Shown: one piece after another, positions 1-6,238 of the stretch
Layout: every line of letters starts with the position of its first letter
Position numbering within the stretch: position 1 is the stretch's first letter
DNA from: CAZAGD01 sp049699975
GTDB lineage: Bacteria; Desulfobacterota; SM23-61
DNA length: 12,749 bases
NCBI GenBank assembly: GCA_049699975.1
Contig: JBNAWB010000101.1
Span: forward strand, 1 to 12,749
Reading direction: 5' to 3'
Notes under the pieces: generated by a model
The model's database searches: none
The model's input: the letters and a program-made list of their open reading frames with translations, nothing else
Told to the model about the DNA's origin: nothing
Translations under genes and position numbers: made by a program

Positions 1-30
1 ATTACTCGGAGCGATTAAATATTTACACTT
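1..30 (+). repeat. Short eroded echo of the dctM 3' region
   Basis: Positions 15-30 (TTAAATATTTACACTT) are identical to 3189-3204 inside dctM, and positions 1-7 (ATTACTC) are identical to 3171-3177. The two matches are collinear, with 7 bases between them here and 11 in dctM. In dctM this segment encodes the conserved ITPPVGLNIYTL stretch. Here the 4-base difference breaks the frame, so it is not coding. Similarity stops at about position 30, just before a palindrome. It may be the end of a decayed dctM-like gene lying left of the window, but the match is short. Confidence 0.4.
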
Positions 31-33
31 ATT

Positions 34-105
34 CCCCTCACCCTCCCCTCTCCCCGTGCGTGGGGAGAGGGTTAGGTCGGAATCGACTCGTACCGAGGTG
101 AGGGG
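34..105. repeat. REP-like GC-rich palindrome
   Basis: The inner stem pairs CCCTCTCCCC (46-55) with GGGGAGAGGG (62-71) around a 6-base loop, a perfect 10-base-pair stem. Outer arms CCCCTCACC (34-42) and GGTGAGGGG (97-105) are also perfectly complementary over 9 bases. Between inner and outer right arms lies a 25-base stretch (72-96) that contains a TCGG/CCGA pair (77-80, 93-96). The design resembles the extragenic CCCTCACCC/GGGTGAGGG palindromes scattered through many bacterial genomes. It could act as a transcription terminator-like or mRNA-end structure for a gene left of the window, but no T-run follows it. Confidence 0.65.
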
Positions 106-162
106 TTTAGAACAGCAGATCTCATTTATTTAATGCCCTCATTAATAATTTCAACCAGCTAG

Positions 163-198
163 GAGATCGCCACGGCCGCTTCGCTCCCTCGGGATGAC
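163..198 (+). repeat. Dispersed repeat, copy A
   Basis: This 36-base segment begins GAGATCGCCACGGCCGCTTC and ends CTCGGGATGAC. It matches the reverse complement of 3461-3496 at 31 of 36 positions by my manual alignment. The type (GAGATCGCCACG...CTCGCGATGAC) looks like the small non-coding repeats related to REP or MITE sequences found between genes in many bacterial chromosomes. Only this arm is clear, and no full inverted partner is evident within 60 bases of it. Confidence 0.6.
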
Positions 199-286
199 AT
201 TATGAAACAGTCTCCAAAGAGGAAAGAGGAGGGGAATAAATTAGGTATAAATTTCAAAAGTGCTCGACGGTCAGTCATTTTTAAAA

Positions 287-314
287 TTGACAAACTTGCT
301 AAAATGAGTATTTT
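287..314 (+). promoter_or_regulatory. Candidate sigma70-type promoter for dctPQM
   Basis: A perfect -35 box TTGACA (287-292) is followed after 16 bases by TATTTT (309-314), which matches the -10 consensus at four of six positions. It lies in an AT-rich zone just after the repeats and upstream of the operon, with a predicted start near 321. A TATAAT at 397-402 also exists but has no matching -35 box. Confidence 0.45.
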
Positions 315-466
315 TTAACAAAATTAAATTAGGGAACTTCTTTAACTTAGAGCATAAAAGAAGAAAGATGGAAAAGTAGATGGATTAAATTTATTATATA
401 ATTTGAAAGAAGAGATGGCCCAAAAAGGGAAGCACTCTTGGAAATGCTGGTCTACAAAAAATTTAC

Positions 467-474
467 AAAGGAGG
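467..474 (+). promoter_or_regulatory. Ribosome binding site that decides the dctP start
   Basis: AAAGGAGG is a near-perfect anti-16S sequence, 9 bases before the GTG at 484. It lies inside the upstream open frame that begins at 403, and it sets the start at the GTG, directly ahead of the twin-arginine motif. Confidence 0.85.
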
Positions 475-483
475 AATTTAAAA

Positions 484-1551
484 GTGTGTCTAAATATTTC
501 CCGAAGAAATTTTATTAAAGCGGCCATGGCCAGCAGTTTGGCCTTGGGGATAGAAGGAGGAATCTATGAATTTGCTTTTAGTCAAAACACCCATATCCGC
601 TTCAGCACCTGGCATACCCCTTTGAGTCGAGAAGTTAAAACGGTGTGGGAACCTATGCTCAAAGCGATAAAAGATAAAAGTGGAGGACAAATCACCTCCA
701 CTATATATGCCGGCGGAGCATTAGGAAAAGGCCCCGAGCATTTCGACATTGTCGCCAAGGGCCTTTCGGATATGGGTTATTTTACGGCCACCTGGACTCC
801 TGGCCGTTTTCCCCTTTCGGATGTTCTCTCTTTAGCTGTTTGGGTTGATGGGAAGGATATTGGTACGGATATCGGCAATGCCATGTTTGAAAGAATTTTG
901 CATAGAGAATTTACCAATGTAAAGATGATCGAATTAAACGGCTGCATCCAGTCTTTCCTTTGGACTAAGAGACCAGTCCGCTCTTTGGCGGATGTGAAAG
1001 GGCTGAAAATCAGAACACCCGGTGGGCATCAAACAAATTATATTAAGGCCTTGGGGGCCGAGCCTATTTTTATGCCTTTGGGGGATGTTTATTTAGCCAT
1101 CGAGACTGGAACGATTGATGGAGTGGTGACCTGTCCCCCTTTGTTCCTTGCTTTCAAATTATACGAAGTGGCTAAATACGGAGTTATAGCTACTTTCGGT
1201 TGCGTCACCGAAGGGGTGGTGATGAACCTGCAAAGTTGGCAAAGAATTCCTAAAGACCATCAACAAATTATTGAATCAATAGGCCGTAACCCCTTTAGAA
1301 CTACAGGGGGATTGACTCAAAAAGCATATCAAGAGATGATGAAGGAAATTAGCCAAAGGGGGATATCTTTCTACCAACTTCCTCCAGGAGAGGCGGAACG
1401 CTGGTATGAAAGGTTCAGGGAAGAGACAAGGAAATGGGTAGCTGATTTAGAGCGCAAAGGACTCCCGGCTAAAGAAACAGTACGGATGTTCAATCAAGAA
1501 TGCGCCAAACGAGGTATAAGTGTAGTTGCTTTTCCCAAAGAATGGGCCTGA
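484..1551 (+). CDS. dctP: TRAP transporter solute-binding protein, DctP family, Tat-exported
   Basis: This is the periplasmic receptor of a tripartite ATP-independent periplasmic transporter, which delivers an organic acid-type solute to the DctQM membrane complex. From the GTG start it is 355 residues, normal for the family. The N-terminus shows a twin-arginine signal, SRRNFIK at residues 6-12, followed by a mildly hydrophobic stretch (AAMASSLALG), so export is probably by Tat in folded form. The family core is clear: ADVKGLKIRTPGG, where Arg177 is the position that usually binds the substrate carboxylate, then ALGAEPIFMPLGDVYLAIETGTIDG. The frame is open upstream to 403, but the strong ribosome site at 467-474 and the signal peptide favour GTG 484. 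Only 6 bases separate it from dctQ. The substrate cannot be read from the sequence, and the symbol denotes family rather than proven dicarboxylate use. Confidence 0.92.
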   Translation: MCLNISRRNFIKAAMASSLALGIEGGIYEFAFSQNTHIRFSTWHTPLSREVKTVWEPMLKAIKDKSGGQITSTIYAGGALGKGPEHFDIVAKGLSDMGYFTATWTPGRFPLSDVLSLAVWVDGKDIGTDIGNAMFERILHREFTNVKMIELNGCIQSFLWTKRPVRSLADVKGLKIRTPGGHQTNYIKALGAEPIFMPLGDVYLAIETGTIDGVVTCPPLFLAFKLYEVAKYGVIATFGCVTEGVVMNLQSWQRIPKDHQQIIESIGRNPFRTTGGLTQKAYQEMMKEISQRGISFYQLPPGEAERWYERFREETRKWVADLERKGLPAKETVRMFNQECAKRGISVVAFPKEWA

Positions 1552-1557
1552 TCACTT

Positions 1558-2043
1558 ATGAAGCTAAAATTCTGGATCCAAAAATTTAATTATTACACCT
1601 GCCTGGGGGGGATGTTTCTTCTTTTGCCGCTCATGTTCCTAACCACTGGGGATGTCTTGGGGCGGAAGATTTTCGCTAAAACGATCCCAGGGACTTTTGA
1701 GTTATCCGAATATATTCTGGCGGTGTTCATTCTTTTGGCTGCTGCTTATACCCAGCAAGTAAAAGGACATGTGGGGATGGACTTTTTTATTTCGCGCCTA
1801 TCTTGCCGCTCGCGCCTCATTTGTCGCCTTATCACCAACCTATTAAGCCTCTTCATCATTGCCATTTTGATTTGCTATGGGTGGTTGGAGGCCATCGACG
1901 AAAAGGCTGTTTCCGATATGTTAAGAATTCCCCAATATCCCTTTCGGCTATTAGTCCCTGTAGCTGGACTCTTTCTTTGGTTAGAACTTTTTTTTGATCT
2001 CCAAGATGCCTGCAAAAAATTACTCAAAGGGAAAAAGCTATGA
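1558..2043 (+). CDS. dctQ: TRAP transporter small membrane subunit, DctQ family
   Basis: The 161-residue protein is the small permease subunit that pairs with DctM in the inner membrane. Four hydrophobic segments are visible, at about residues 15-34, 47-65, 88-108 and 127-147, the standard DctQ topology. Family hallmarks are the VKGHVGMDFF stretch (68-77) after the second segment and PQYPFRLLVPVAGLFLWLEL (125-144) in the fourth. It starts 6 bases after dctP stops, with no strong ribosome site of its own, and its last codons overlap the dctM start in an ATGA arrangement, indicating translational coupling. The last helix is followed by a lysine-rich cytoplasmic tail (KKLLKGKKL). Sequence identity among DctQ proteins is generally low, so the assignment leans on topology and operon position as well as these motifs. 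Confidence 0.9.
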   Translation: MKLKFWIQKFNYYTCLGGMFLLLPLMFLTTGDVLGRKIFAKTIPGTFELSEYILAVFILLAAAYTQQVKGHVGMDFFISRLSCRSRLICRLITNLLSLFIIAILICYGWLEAIDEKAVSDMLRIPQYPFRLLVPVAGLFLWLELFFDLQDACKKLLKGKKL

Positions 2044-3350
2044 ACCCCATTTCTGTGGGGCTTTTGGGAATTGTGCTTCTCCTTTTTCTCCTCATTTTGG
2101 GGATGCCCATTGCCTTTGTGATGATGTTAGTGGGAGTCTTGGGCATTAGCTATTTGACTTCTATTCCGGCGGCTTTGCCGGTCGTAGCCAAAACTGTTTA
2201 TGAAACGGCCGCGCACTACCCTTATACTATCATTCCCCTCTTTGTTTTGATGGGCGGGTTAGCCGGAATAGGTGGCTTAACTCAAAAATTATTTATAGCC
2301 TTTGATAAATGGTTTAGAAATTGGCCGGGCGGATTGGGGATAGCGACCATTGTTTCCTGTGCCTTTTTTGCCGCCCTTAGCGGCTCATCCGTTGCCGCTG
2401 CGGCCGCTATGGGCTCCATAGCCATTCCCGAGATGCGCAGGTTTCACTATGCTCCCCAGTTAGCCGTAGGCGCAGTAGCCGCCGGAGGGACGCTGAGTTT
2501 TCTTATTCCCCCTTCCTTAGGTTTCGTGGTTTATGGAGTACTTACCGAACAATCCATTGGGAAACTTTTTATGGCCGGCCTTTTGCCGGGTATTTTCCTT
2601 TCTTTGGCCTTTATCATCGTGATCATCATCTTAGTTAAAAATAACCCGACCTTAGCTCCCCTGGTCTCAGGAAAAATAGGATGGAAGGAGAAAATTTCAG
2701 CCCTTTTGGGCATCTGGGAAACGTTATTGGTATTTGCCATCGTTATTGGAGGTATTTATCTGGGTCTTATCAATCCTACAGAGGCCGGAGCTCTGGGAGC
2801 AACCATTCTGTTTTTGATAACCCTGGGGAAAAGAAAATTGACTTGGCTGAATCTTTCAGCCTCTCTCCTGGAAGCAGCCAGGATTTCGGTGCTGGTCCTT
2901 TTCTTAGTCGCCGGAGCAAATGTTTTCAGTTATTTTTTAGCGCTCACGACTATCCCCATGAGTATCTCCAGTTGGCTAGCCGAGCTCCCCTTATCACGCT
3001 ATCTCATTCTAACTATTATCGTCCTAATTTATCTGCTATTAGGATGTTTTCTTGACGCTATATCCATGATGGTCCTGACCATGCCGGTAATTTTTCCAGT
3101 TGTTAACAACTTAGGCTTTGATCCTATTTGGTTTGGAGTAATTTGCGTAATCATGATGGAAGCTGGACTTATTACTCCTCCTGTTGGCTTAAATATTTAC
3201 ACTTTAGCCGGTGTAGTCAAGGATATTCCCAGTGAAACAATCTTTAGGGGAGCTTTACCTTTTTTGTGGGCCATGCTAGGCGTAGTCATCCTTATTACCC
3301 TCTTTCCCCAAATAGCTTTATTTCTTCCCGCCATGATGATAGGTAAGTAA
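2040..3350 (+). CDS. dctM: TRAP transporter large membrane subunit, DctM family
   Basis: This 436-residue polytopic protein is the ion-coupled transport channel of the TRAP system. It belongs to the ion-transporter superfamily, and the gradient used is commonly sodium. Length and hydrophobicity fit a DctM with eleven or more membrane segments. Conserved landmarks in order are IIPLFVLMGGLAGIGGL (64-80), NWPGGLGIATIVSCAFFAAL (94-113) with the following SGSS and small-residue run, FLIPPS (154-159), the GLLPGI motif at about 180, NPTEAGALGA, DAISMMVLTMPVIFPVV, and EAGLITPPVGLNIYTLAGV near the C-terminus. Its start overlaps the end of dctQ by four bases. No terminator is obvious after the stop, and the next gene lies 317 bases away. 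Part of its 3' coding sequence (3171-3204) is echoed at the left edge of the window. Confidence 0.95.
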   Translation: MNPISVGLLGIVLLLFLLILGMPIAFVMMLVGVLGISYLTSIPAALPVVAKTVYETAAHYPYTIIPLFVLMGGLAGIGGLTQKLFIAFDKWFRNWPGGLGIATIVSCAFFAALSGSSVAAAAAMGSIAIPEMRRFHYAPQLAVGAVAAGGTLSFLIPPSLGFVVYGVLTEQSIGKLFMAGLLPGIFLSLAFIIVIIILVKNNPTLAPLVSGKIGWKEKISALLGIWETLLVFAIVIGGIYLGLINPTEAGALGATILFLITLGKRKLTWLNLSASLLEAARISVLVLFLVAGANVFSYFLALTTIPMSISSWLAELPLSRYLILTIIVLIYLLLGCFLDAISMMVLTMPVIFPVVNNLGFDPIWFGVICVIMMEAGLITPPVGLNIYTLAGVVKDIPSETIFRGALPFLWAMLGVVILITLFPQIALFLPAMMIGK

Positions 3351-3460
3351 AAATTGGCAGGGGATCTAACTCGGTCATAATTACCCCAAAAGGCCTTAGG
3401 CAGATTAGTAATCGCTCACTGAAGGGTGGGATTATTAAGCCGGCGAGATTGGGGCGGCAG

Positions 3461-3496
3461 GTCTTCGCGAGGGCGCGTAGCGACCGTGGCGATCTC
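3461..3496 (-). repeat. Dispersed repeat, copy B (inverted relative to copy A)
   Basis: On the minus strand this reads GAGATCGCCACGGTCGCTAC and ends CCCTCGCGAAGAC, agreeing with 163-198 at 31 of 36 positions. A larger fold is visible here: CGAGAT at 3444-3449 is complementary to ATCTCG at 3492-3497, and inside it GGTC (3460-3463) pairs with GACC (3482-3485). The element as a whole is therefore an imperfect hairpin of about 54 bases, as expected for a REP-like or MITE-like unit. Confidence 0.6.
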
Positions 3497-3520
3497 GTAA
3501 TGGATGGAAAATAAAGAGCT

Positions 3521-3565
3521 GACCACGCTTCCCCGCAGCAAGTGCGGGCTCGCTCGCCATGATGA
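3521..3565. repeat. GC-rich hairpin, possible degenerate third repeat copy
   Basis: CCCGCA (3532-3537) and TGCGGG (3543-3548) form a 6-base-pair stem with a 5-base loop. The flanks, CCACGCTTC on the left and CTCGCTCGCCATGATGA on the right, loosely recall the ends of copies A and B (CCACGGCCGCTTC, CTCGGGATGACA). This may be a diverged or rearranged copy of the same repeat family. The resemblance is weak. Confidence 0.3.
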
Positions 3566-3644
3566 AAAAGGGATTCCCTAAGAAATCATGCTCTGGCCAG
3601 TGAGGCATTCCGCATATTAAACCTTTTCTATTGCCGTAACGCTA

Positions 3645-3650
3645 TATAAT
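3645..3650 (+). promoter_or_regulatory. Possible -10 box for mtnA
   Basis: A perfect TATAAT sits 17 bases before the mtnA ATG at 3668. No good -35 box lies 16-18 bases upstream, and the hexamer at 17-base spacing, CCTTTT, is poor. If used, the transcript would begin about 10 bases before the start codon, leaving almost no leader, which agrees with the absence of a Shine-Dalgarno sequence there. Confidence 0.3.
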
Positions 3651-3667
3651 ATGGTAATTTTGCACCT

Positions 3668-4711
3668 ATGGGATTTAAGACTTTAGAATGGAAAAATGGT
3701 AAACTTTTTCTTCTGGACCAGACTAAACTTCCGGCAGTCAAAACCTATGTCTCTTGCACTACTGCCCAAGAGGTCGCTAAAGCAATTAAAAAAATGATCG
3801 TGCGCGGAGCTCCGGCCATTGGCGTGGCTGCTGCCTTTGGGTTTGCTTTAGGGGCCAAACAAATCAGGAGCTCTAGACGTTCCTTTTTTCAACGGGAAAT
3901 GGAAAAAATAGCTCAAGTGTTGCTTCAGGCTCGGCCGACAGCCGTAAATCTACGTTGGGCTATAGATCGCCAGCAAAAAGTATTGGCCCAAAATATTAGC
4001 CAAGGAATAGAAGCGGTGCAAACTGCTTTGGTTCAAGAAGCTCAAAAAATTCTCCAAGAAGATGTGGCCACTAATATGGAAATTGGCCGGCAAGGACAAA
4101 TACTCATTCCGGATAACAGCAATATTCTTACCCACTGTAATGCGGGGGCTTTGGCCACGGCTGGGTATGGAACTGCTTTGGGGGTAATTCGCGCCGCCCA
4201 TGCGGCCGGCAAAAGAATTCACGTCTTTATTGATGAAACCCGTCCTTTTCTGCAAGGGGCCCGCTTAACGGCCTGGGAACTTAAACAAGATGGCATCCCA
4301 TGTACGCTTATTGCCGATAATATGGCAGGGGATCTAATGCAGAGAGGAAAAATACAATTGACCATCGTCGGTGCCGACCGGATAGCTGCTAATGGCGATG
4401 TAGCCAACAAAATTGGTACTTACTCTTTAGCCTGCCTTTGCCATCTCCATAGTCTGCCATTTTACGTGGCGGCCCCGCTCTCTTCCTTAGACCTTTCTAC
4501 CCCCACGGGAAATCAAATTCCTGTCGAACAGCGACCGGCAGAAGAGCTAATTTATCTGTATGGCCAACCCCTGGCCCCCCGCGGGATAAATGTATATAAT
4601 CCGGCCTTTGATATTACGCCGCAAAAATTCATTCAAGCCTTAATTACAGAAAAGGGTATTATCCATAGACCTTTGGAGAAAAATTTGCGCAAAATTTTCC
4701 GTTTCCAGTAA
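3668..4711 (+). CDS. mtnA: S-methyl-5-thioribose-1-phosphate isomerase
   Basis: This cytoplasmic enzyme converts 5-methylthioribose-1-phosphate to 5-methylthioribulose-1-phosphate in the methionine salvage pathway, which recycles methylthioadenosine from polyamine synthesis and related reactions. At 347 residues it has the family length. Visible motifs are RGAPAIGVAAAFG (46-58), THCNAGALATAGYGTALG (155-172) with the catalytic Cys157, DETRPFLQGARLTAWEL (189-205), DNMAGDLM (217-224), GADRIAANGDVANKIGTYSL (235-254) with the catalytic Asp237, and PVEQRPAEE (285-293). The Cys and Asp correspond to Cys160 and Asp240 of the Bacillus subtilis enzyme. The fold is shared with eIF2B subunits and ribose-1,5-bisphosphate isomerases, but the motif set fits MtnA best. 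No other salvage genes are adjacent. The ATG has no ribosome site, yet the start MGFKTLEWKNGKL fits the family N-terminus. Confidence 0.95.
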   Translation: MGFKTLEWKNGKLFLLDQTKLPAVKTYVSCTTAQEVAKAIKKMIVRGAPAIGVAAAFGFALGAKQIRSSRRSFFQREMEKIAQVLLQARPTAVNLRWAIDRQQKVLAQNISQGIEAVQTALVQEAQKILQEDVATNMEIGRQGQILIPDNSNILTHCNAGALATAGYGTALGVIRAAHAAGKRIHVFIDETRPFLQGARLTAWELKQDGIPCTLIADNMAGDLMQRGKIQLTIVGADRIAANGDVANKIGTYSLACLCHLHSLPFYVAAPLSSLDLSTPTGNQIPVEQRPAEELIYLYGQPLAPRGINVYNPAFDITPQKFIQALITEKGIIHRPLEKNLRKIFRFQ

Positions 4712-4745
4712 TGATTTTTAGGATGCTTATGGAAAGGAGAAAAGA

Positions 4746-5192
4746 ATGATCTCCCAAATTTTAGTTAATTTGATTGAAAAAAATGCTGATCCTTTGGCCA
4801 AAGCTTGGCTTAAAGATGTCCGCCAAAATCCAAAAACTCCATTTTTCCATACTTTTCGCGAAGATTTGCTCTTGGAACGAGCGCGTAGTATTTACCAAAA
4901 CTTAAGCCATTGGTTAAGTATCCCCACACCCAAAGAAGAAACGGTAAAATATTACCGAAATTATGGCCGGGAACGCTGTCAAGAAGGATTCCCTTTGGCC
5001 GAATTAATATATTCATTTATTCTCTTCCGCCGCCACCTTTGGCTTTTTGTATTGCATTCAGGTTTTTACGATAGTGCTTATGAATTATTGCGCGTATTAG
5101 AGCTAAATAACCGGGTTATTCTTTTCTTTGACCGCGCCCTCCATAGCGTGGCCTTAGGTTATGAAGAGTGCGCGCGGGAAAAATCTCAGTAA
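4746..5192 (+). CDS. Stand-alone RsbRD N-terminal-like domain protein
   Basis: This 148-residue soluble, helical protein resembles the N-terminal domain of RsbT co-antagonist RsbRD-type proteins, a sensory helical domain otherwise found fused to STAS, histidine kinase or other signalling outputs. The diagnostic stretch is YYRNYGRERCQEGFPLAELI (69-88), running on into YSFILFRRHLWLF (89-101). The N-terminal part (ILVNLIEKNADPLAKAWLKDV) is the usual first helix. No output domain follows: the protein ends after FFDRALHSVALGYEECAREKSQ. It has a good ribosome site (GGAGAAAAG, about 5 bases before ATG) and begins 34 bases after mtnA, so the two are probably co-transcribed. A functional link to methionine salvage is not evident. 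Its last 7 coding bases overlap the end of the convergent gene. Function is inferred only from domain resemblance. Confidence 0.65.
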   Translation: MISQILVNLIEKNADPLAKAWLKDVRQNPKTPFFHTFREDLLLERARSIYQNLSHWLSIPTPKEETVKYYRNYGRERCQEGFPLAELIYSFILFRRHLWLFVLHSGFYDSAYELLRVLELNNRVILFFDRALHSVALGYEECAREKSQ

Positions 5193-5521
5193 TCGAAGTT
5201 AACTACCCCATCCGGAGTTATAACTAAAATAGTCTTTTTCTCATCGCGAATAATGATTGTAAAATCGTGGTAAGTGCGCCCATTGATGATTAAACCTGTA
5301 AGTTCATTATCTTGAGCGATTACCTGGCAGCCCGCATAGCTTTCCAGAACGCGGCGTACTAATTCCAAGCGTTGGCCGCGCACCTTTTCTCCTCTTTCAA
5401 AGAGAATCCGTTTCTGGGCGGCACTTTTCTCTTCGCCCTTAAGGTTACCTACTTGCCCTAAACTAAGGAGCCCTATTACCCCCAAAACTACCCATATTTT
5501 TTTATCCATCCCTAACCTCAT
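5186..5521 (-). CDS. Small exported protein of unknown function at the end of the pst operon
   Basis: I do not recognise this 111-residue protein. It has a clear N-terminal signal or anchor: a lysine pair (MDKK from residue 5), a hydrophobic core IWVVLGVIGLLSLG (9-22) and a charged EEKSAAQKR region. The remainder is a small mixed domain with a charged helix (RGEKVRGQRLELVRRVLESY), a single cysteine (65) and a beta-rich end (LTGLIINGRTYHDFTIIIRD, then KKTILVITPDGVVNFDY). It begins 17 bases after phoU stops and is probably the last operon gene. Two starts are possible: the ATG at 5521, or an ATG four codons later at 5509 that directly precedes the KK-hydrophobic signal. It is most likely periplasmic or membrane-tethered. 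The link to phosphate uptake rests on position only. Confidence 0.6.
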   Translation of the reverse strand: MRLGMDKKIWVVLGVIGLLSLGQVGNLKGEEKSAAQKRILFERGEKVRGQRLELVRRVLESYAGCQVIAQDNELTGLIINGRTYHDFTIIIRDEKKTILVITPDGVVNFDY

Positions 5522-5538
5522 TGTTCAACAAATTTCCC

Positions 5539-6225
5539 TTATTTGTTCATTTCTTTTTCAGCATGCTTCGTATCTGCATAATGTTTAATTACCAGACCTT
5601 TGACCATAAAAATAACGCCTTCAGCTATATTAGTAGCGTGGTCGGCAATCCGCTCCAGGCAGCGGCTGACGATGATTAAGTGGGCTGCCCGGGTAATAGT
5701 CTTCGGGTCGGCCATCATATAGGTAAGCAGCTCCCTAAAAACTTGATCATTCAAACCATCTACTTCATCGTCCCTTTCACAAACTTTCCGAGCCAGATCA
5801 GCGTCACCCTTAACAAAAGCATCTAAGACATCTTTGACCATAGATTGGGAAATTTGGGCCATGCGGGGAATATCAATATAAGGTTTTAACTGTGGTTCTT
5901 GGTTTAATAGGATTGCCCGCCAGGCTATATTAGAGGCTTGATCTCCAATTCTTTCTAACTCAGTGTTGATGCGCATGGCGGAAGTGATAAAACGCAAATC
6001 AGCGGCCATAGGCTGATGCAAGGCTAAAAGTTTTAGGCATTGGTCATCGATCAAGAGTTCCATTTCATTAATCTTTTCATCTTCCTTAATAGTCTTTTCT
6101 GCTAAGGCAGAATCCCTCTGCACCAAAGCAGCTATGGCATTGCTTATAGCCTGCTCGGCCAGCCCAGCCATTTTTAAGAGATTTTCTTTCAGCTTGTTTA
6201 ATTCTTGATGAAAATGGGTTTCCAT
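5539..6225 (-). CDS. phoU: Phosphate transport system regulator PhoU
   Basis: PhoU is a cytoplasmic, membrane-associated all-helical protein that works with PstSCAB to restrain the Pho response and phosphate uptake. From the ATG at 6225 it has 228 residues, the usual size. It is a tandem duplication of a three-helix bundle, and each half carries the metal-cluster motif ExxxDxxxN: Glu91-Asp95-Asn99 (ERIGDQASN) and Glu191-Asp195-Asn199 (ERIADHATN). The frame is open seven codons further upstream to 6246, but an AAAGGAGG-type ribosome site lies just before 6225, after the pstB2 stop, and METHFHQELNKLKENL is the family start, so the longer version is rejected. It lies 13 bases after pstB2 and 17 before the small exported gene. 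No PhoR or PhoB partner is in the window. Confidence 0.95.
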   Translation of the reverse strand: METHFHQELNKLKENLLKMAGLAEQAISNAIAALVQRDSALAEKTIKEDEKINEMELLIDDQCLKLLALHQPMAADLRFITSAMRINTELERIGDQASNIAWRAILLNQEPQLKPYIDIPRMAQISQSMVKDVLDAFVKGDADLARKVCERDDEVDGLNDQVFRELLTYMMADPKTITRAAHLIIVSRCLERIADHATNIAEGVIFMVKGLVIKHYADTKHAEKEMNK

Positions 6226-6238
6226 GGCTCCTCCTTTT

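Larger units (their letters stand above)
199..483 (+). other. Leader region of the TRAP operon
   Basis: This AT-rich stretch holds the proposed promoter (287-314) and, if transcription starts near 321, an untranslated leader of roughly 160 bases ahead of the dctP GTG start at 484. The dctP frame is open back to a TTG at 403 and includes an ATG at 415. Neither has a convincing ribosome site, and the encoded extension would bury the Tat signal, so I treat it as non-coding. I see only trivial ORFs of a few codons and no recognisable riboswitch. Confidence 0.4.
3351..3667 (+). other. Intergenic region with repeat copies, no gene
   Basis: No credible coding frame was found on either strand. The stretch holds repeat copy B (3461-3496), a second GC-rich hairpin region (about 3521-3565) and a possible promoter -10 element for mtnA near the right end. 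I see no intrinsic terminator for dctM and no tRNA-like fold. Confidence 0.6.

Noticed and set aside
34..105. Palindrome as a CRISPR repeat or intrinsic terminator
   Set aside because: There is only one unit, there are no spacers and there is no T-run after the stem.
403..483. Longer dctP start (TTG 403 or ATG 415)
   Set aside because: No ribosome site fits either codon. The strong AAAGGAGG lies downstream, just before GTG 484, and the extension would displace the Tat signal from the N-terminus.
342..527. 61-residue minus-strand frame across the dctP leader
   Set aside because: It overlaps the dctP signal peptide coding region and has a Phe-rich composition typical of the complement of A-rich leader DNA.
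2681..3055. 124-residue open frame inside dctM
   Set aside because: It is an alternate-frame shadow of a clear DctM coding region with no family resemblance of its own.
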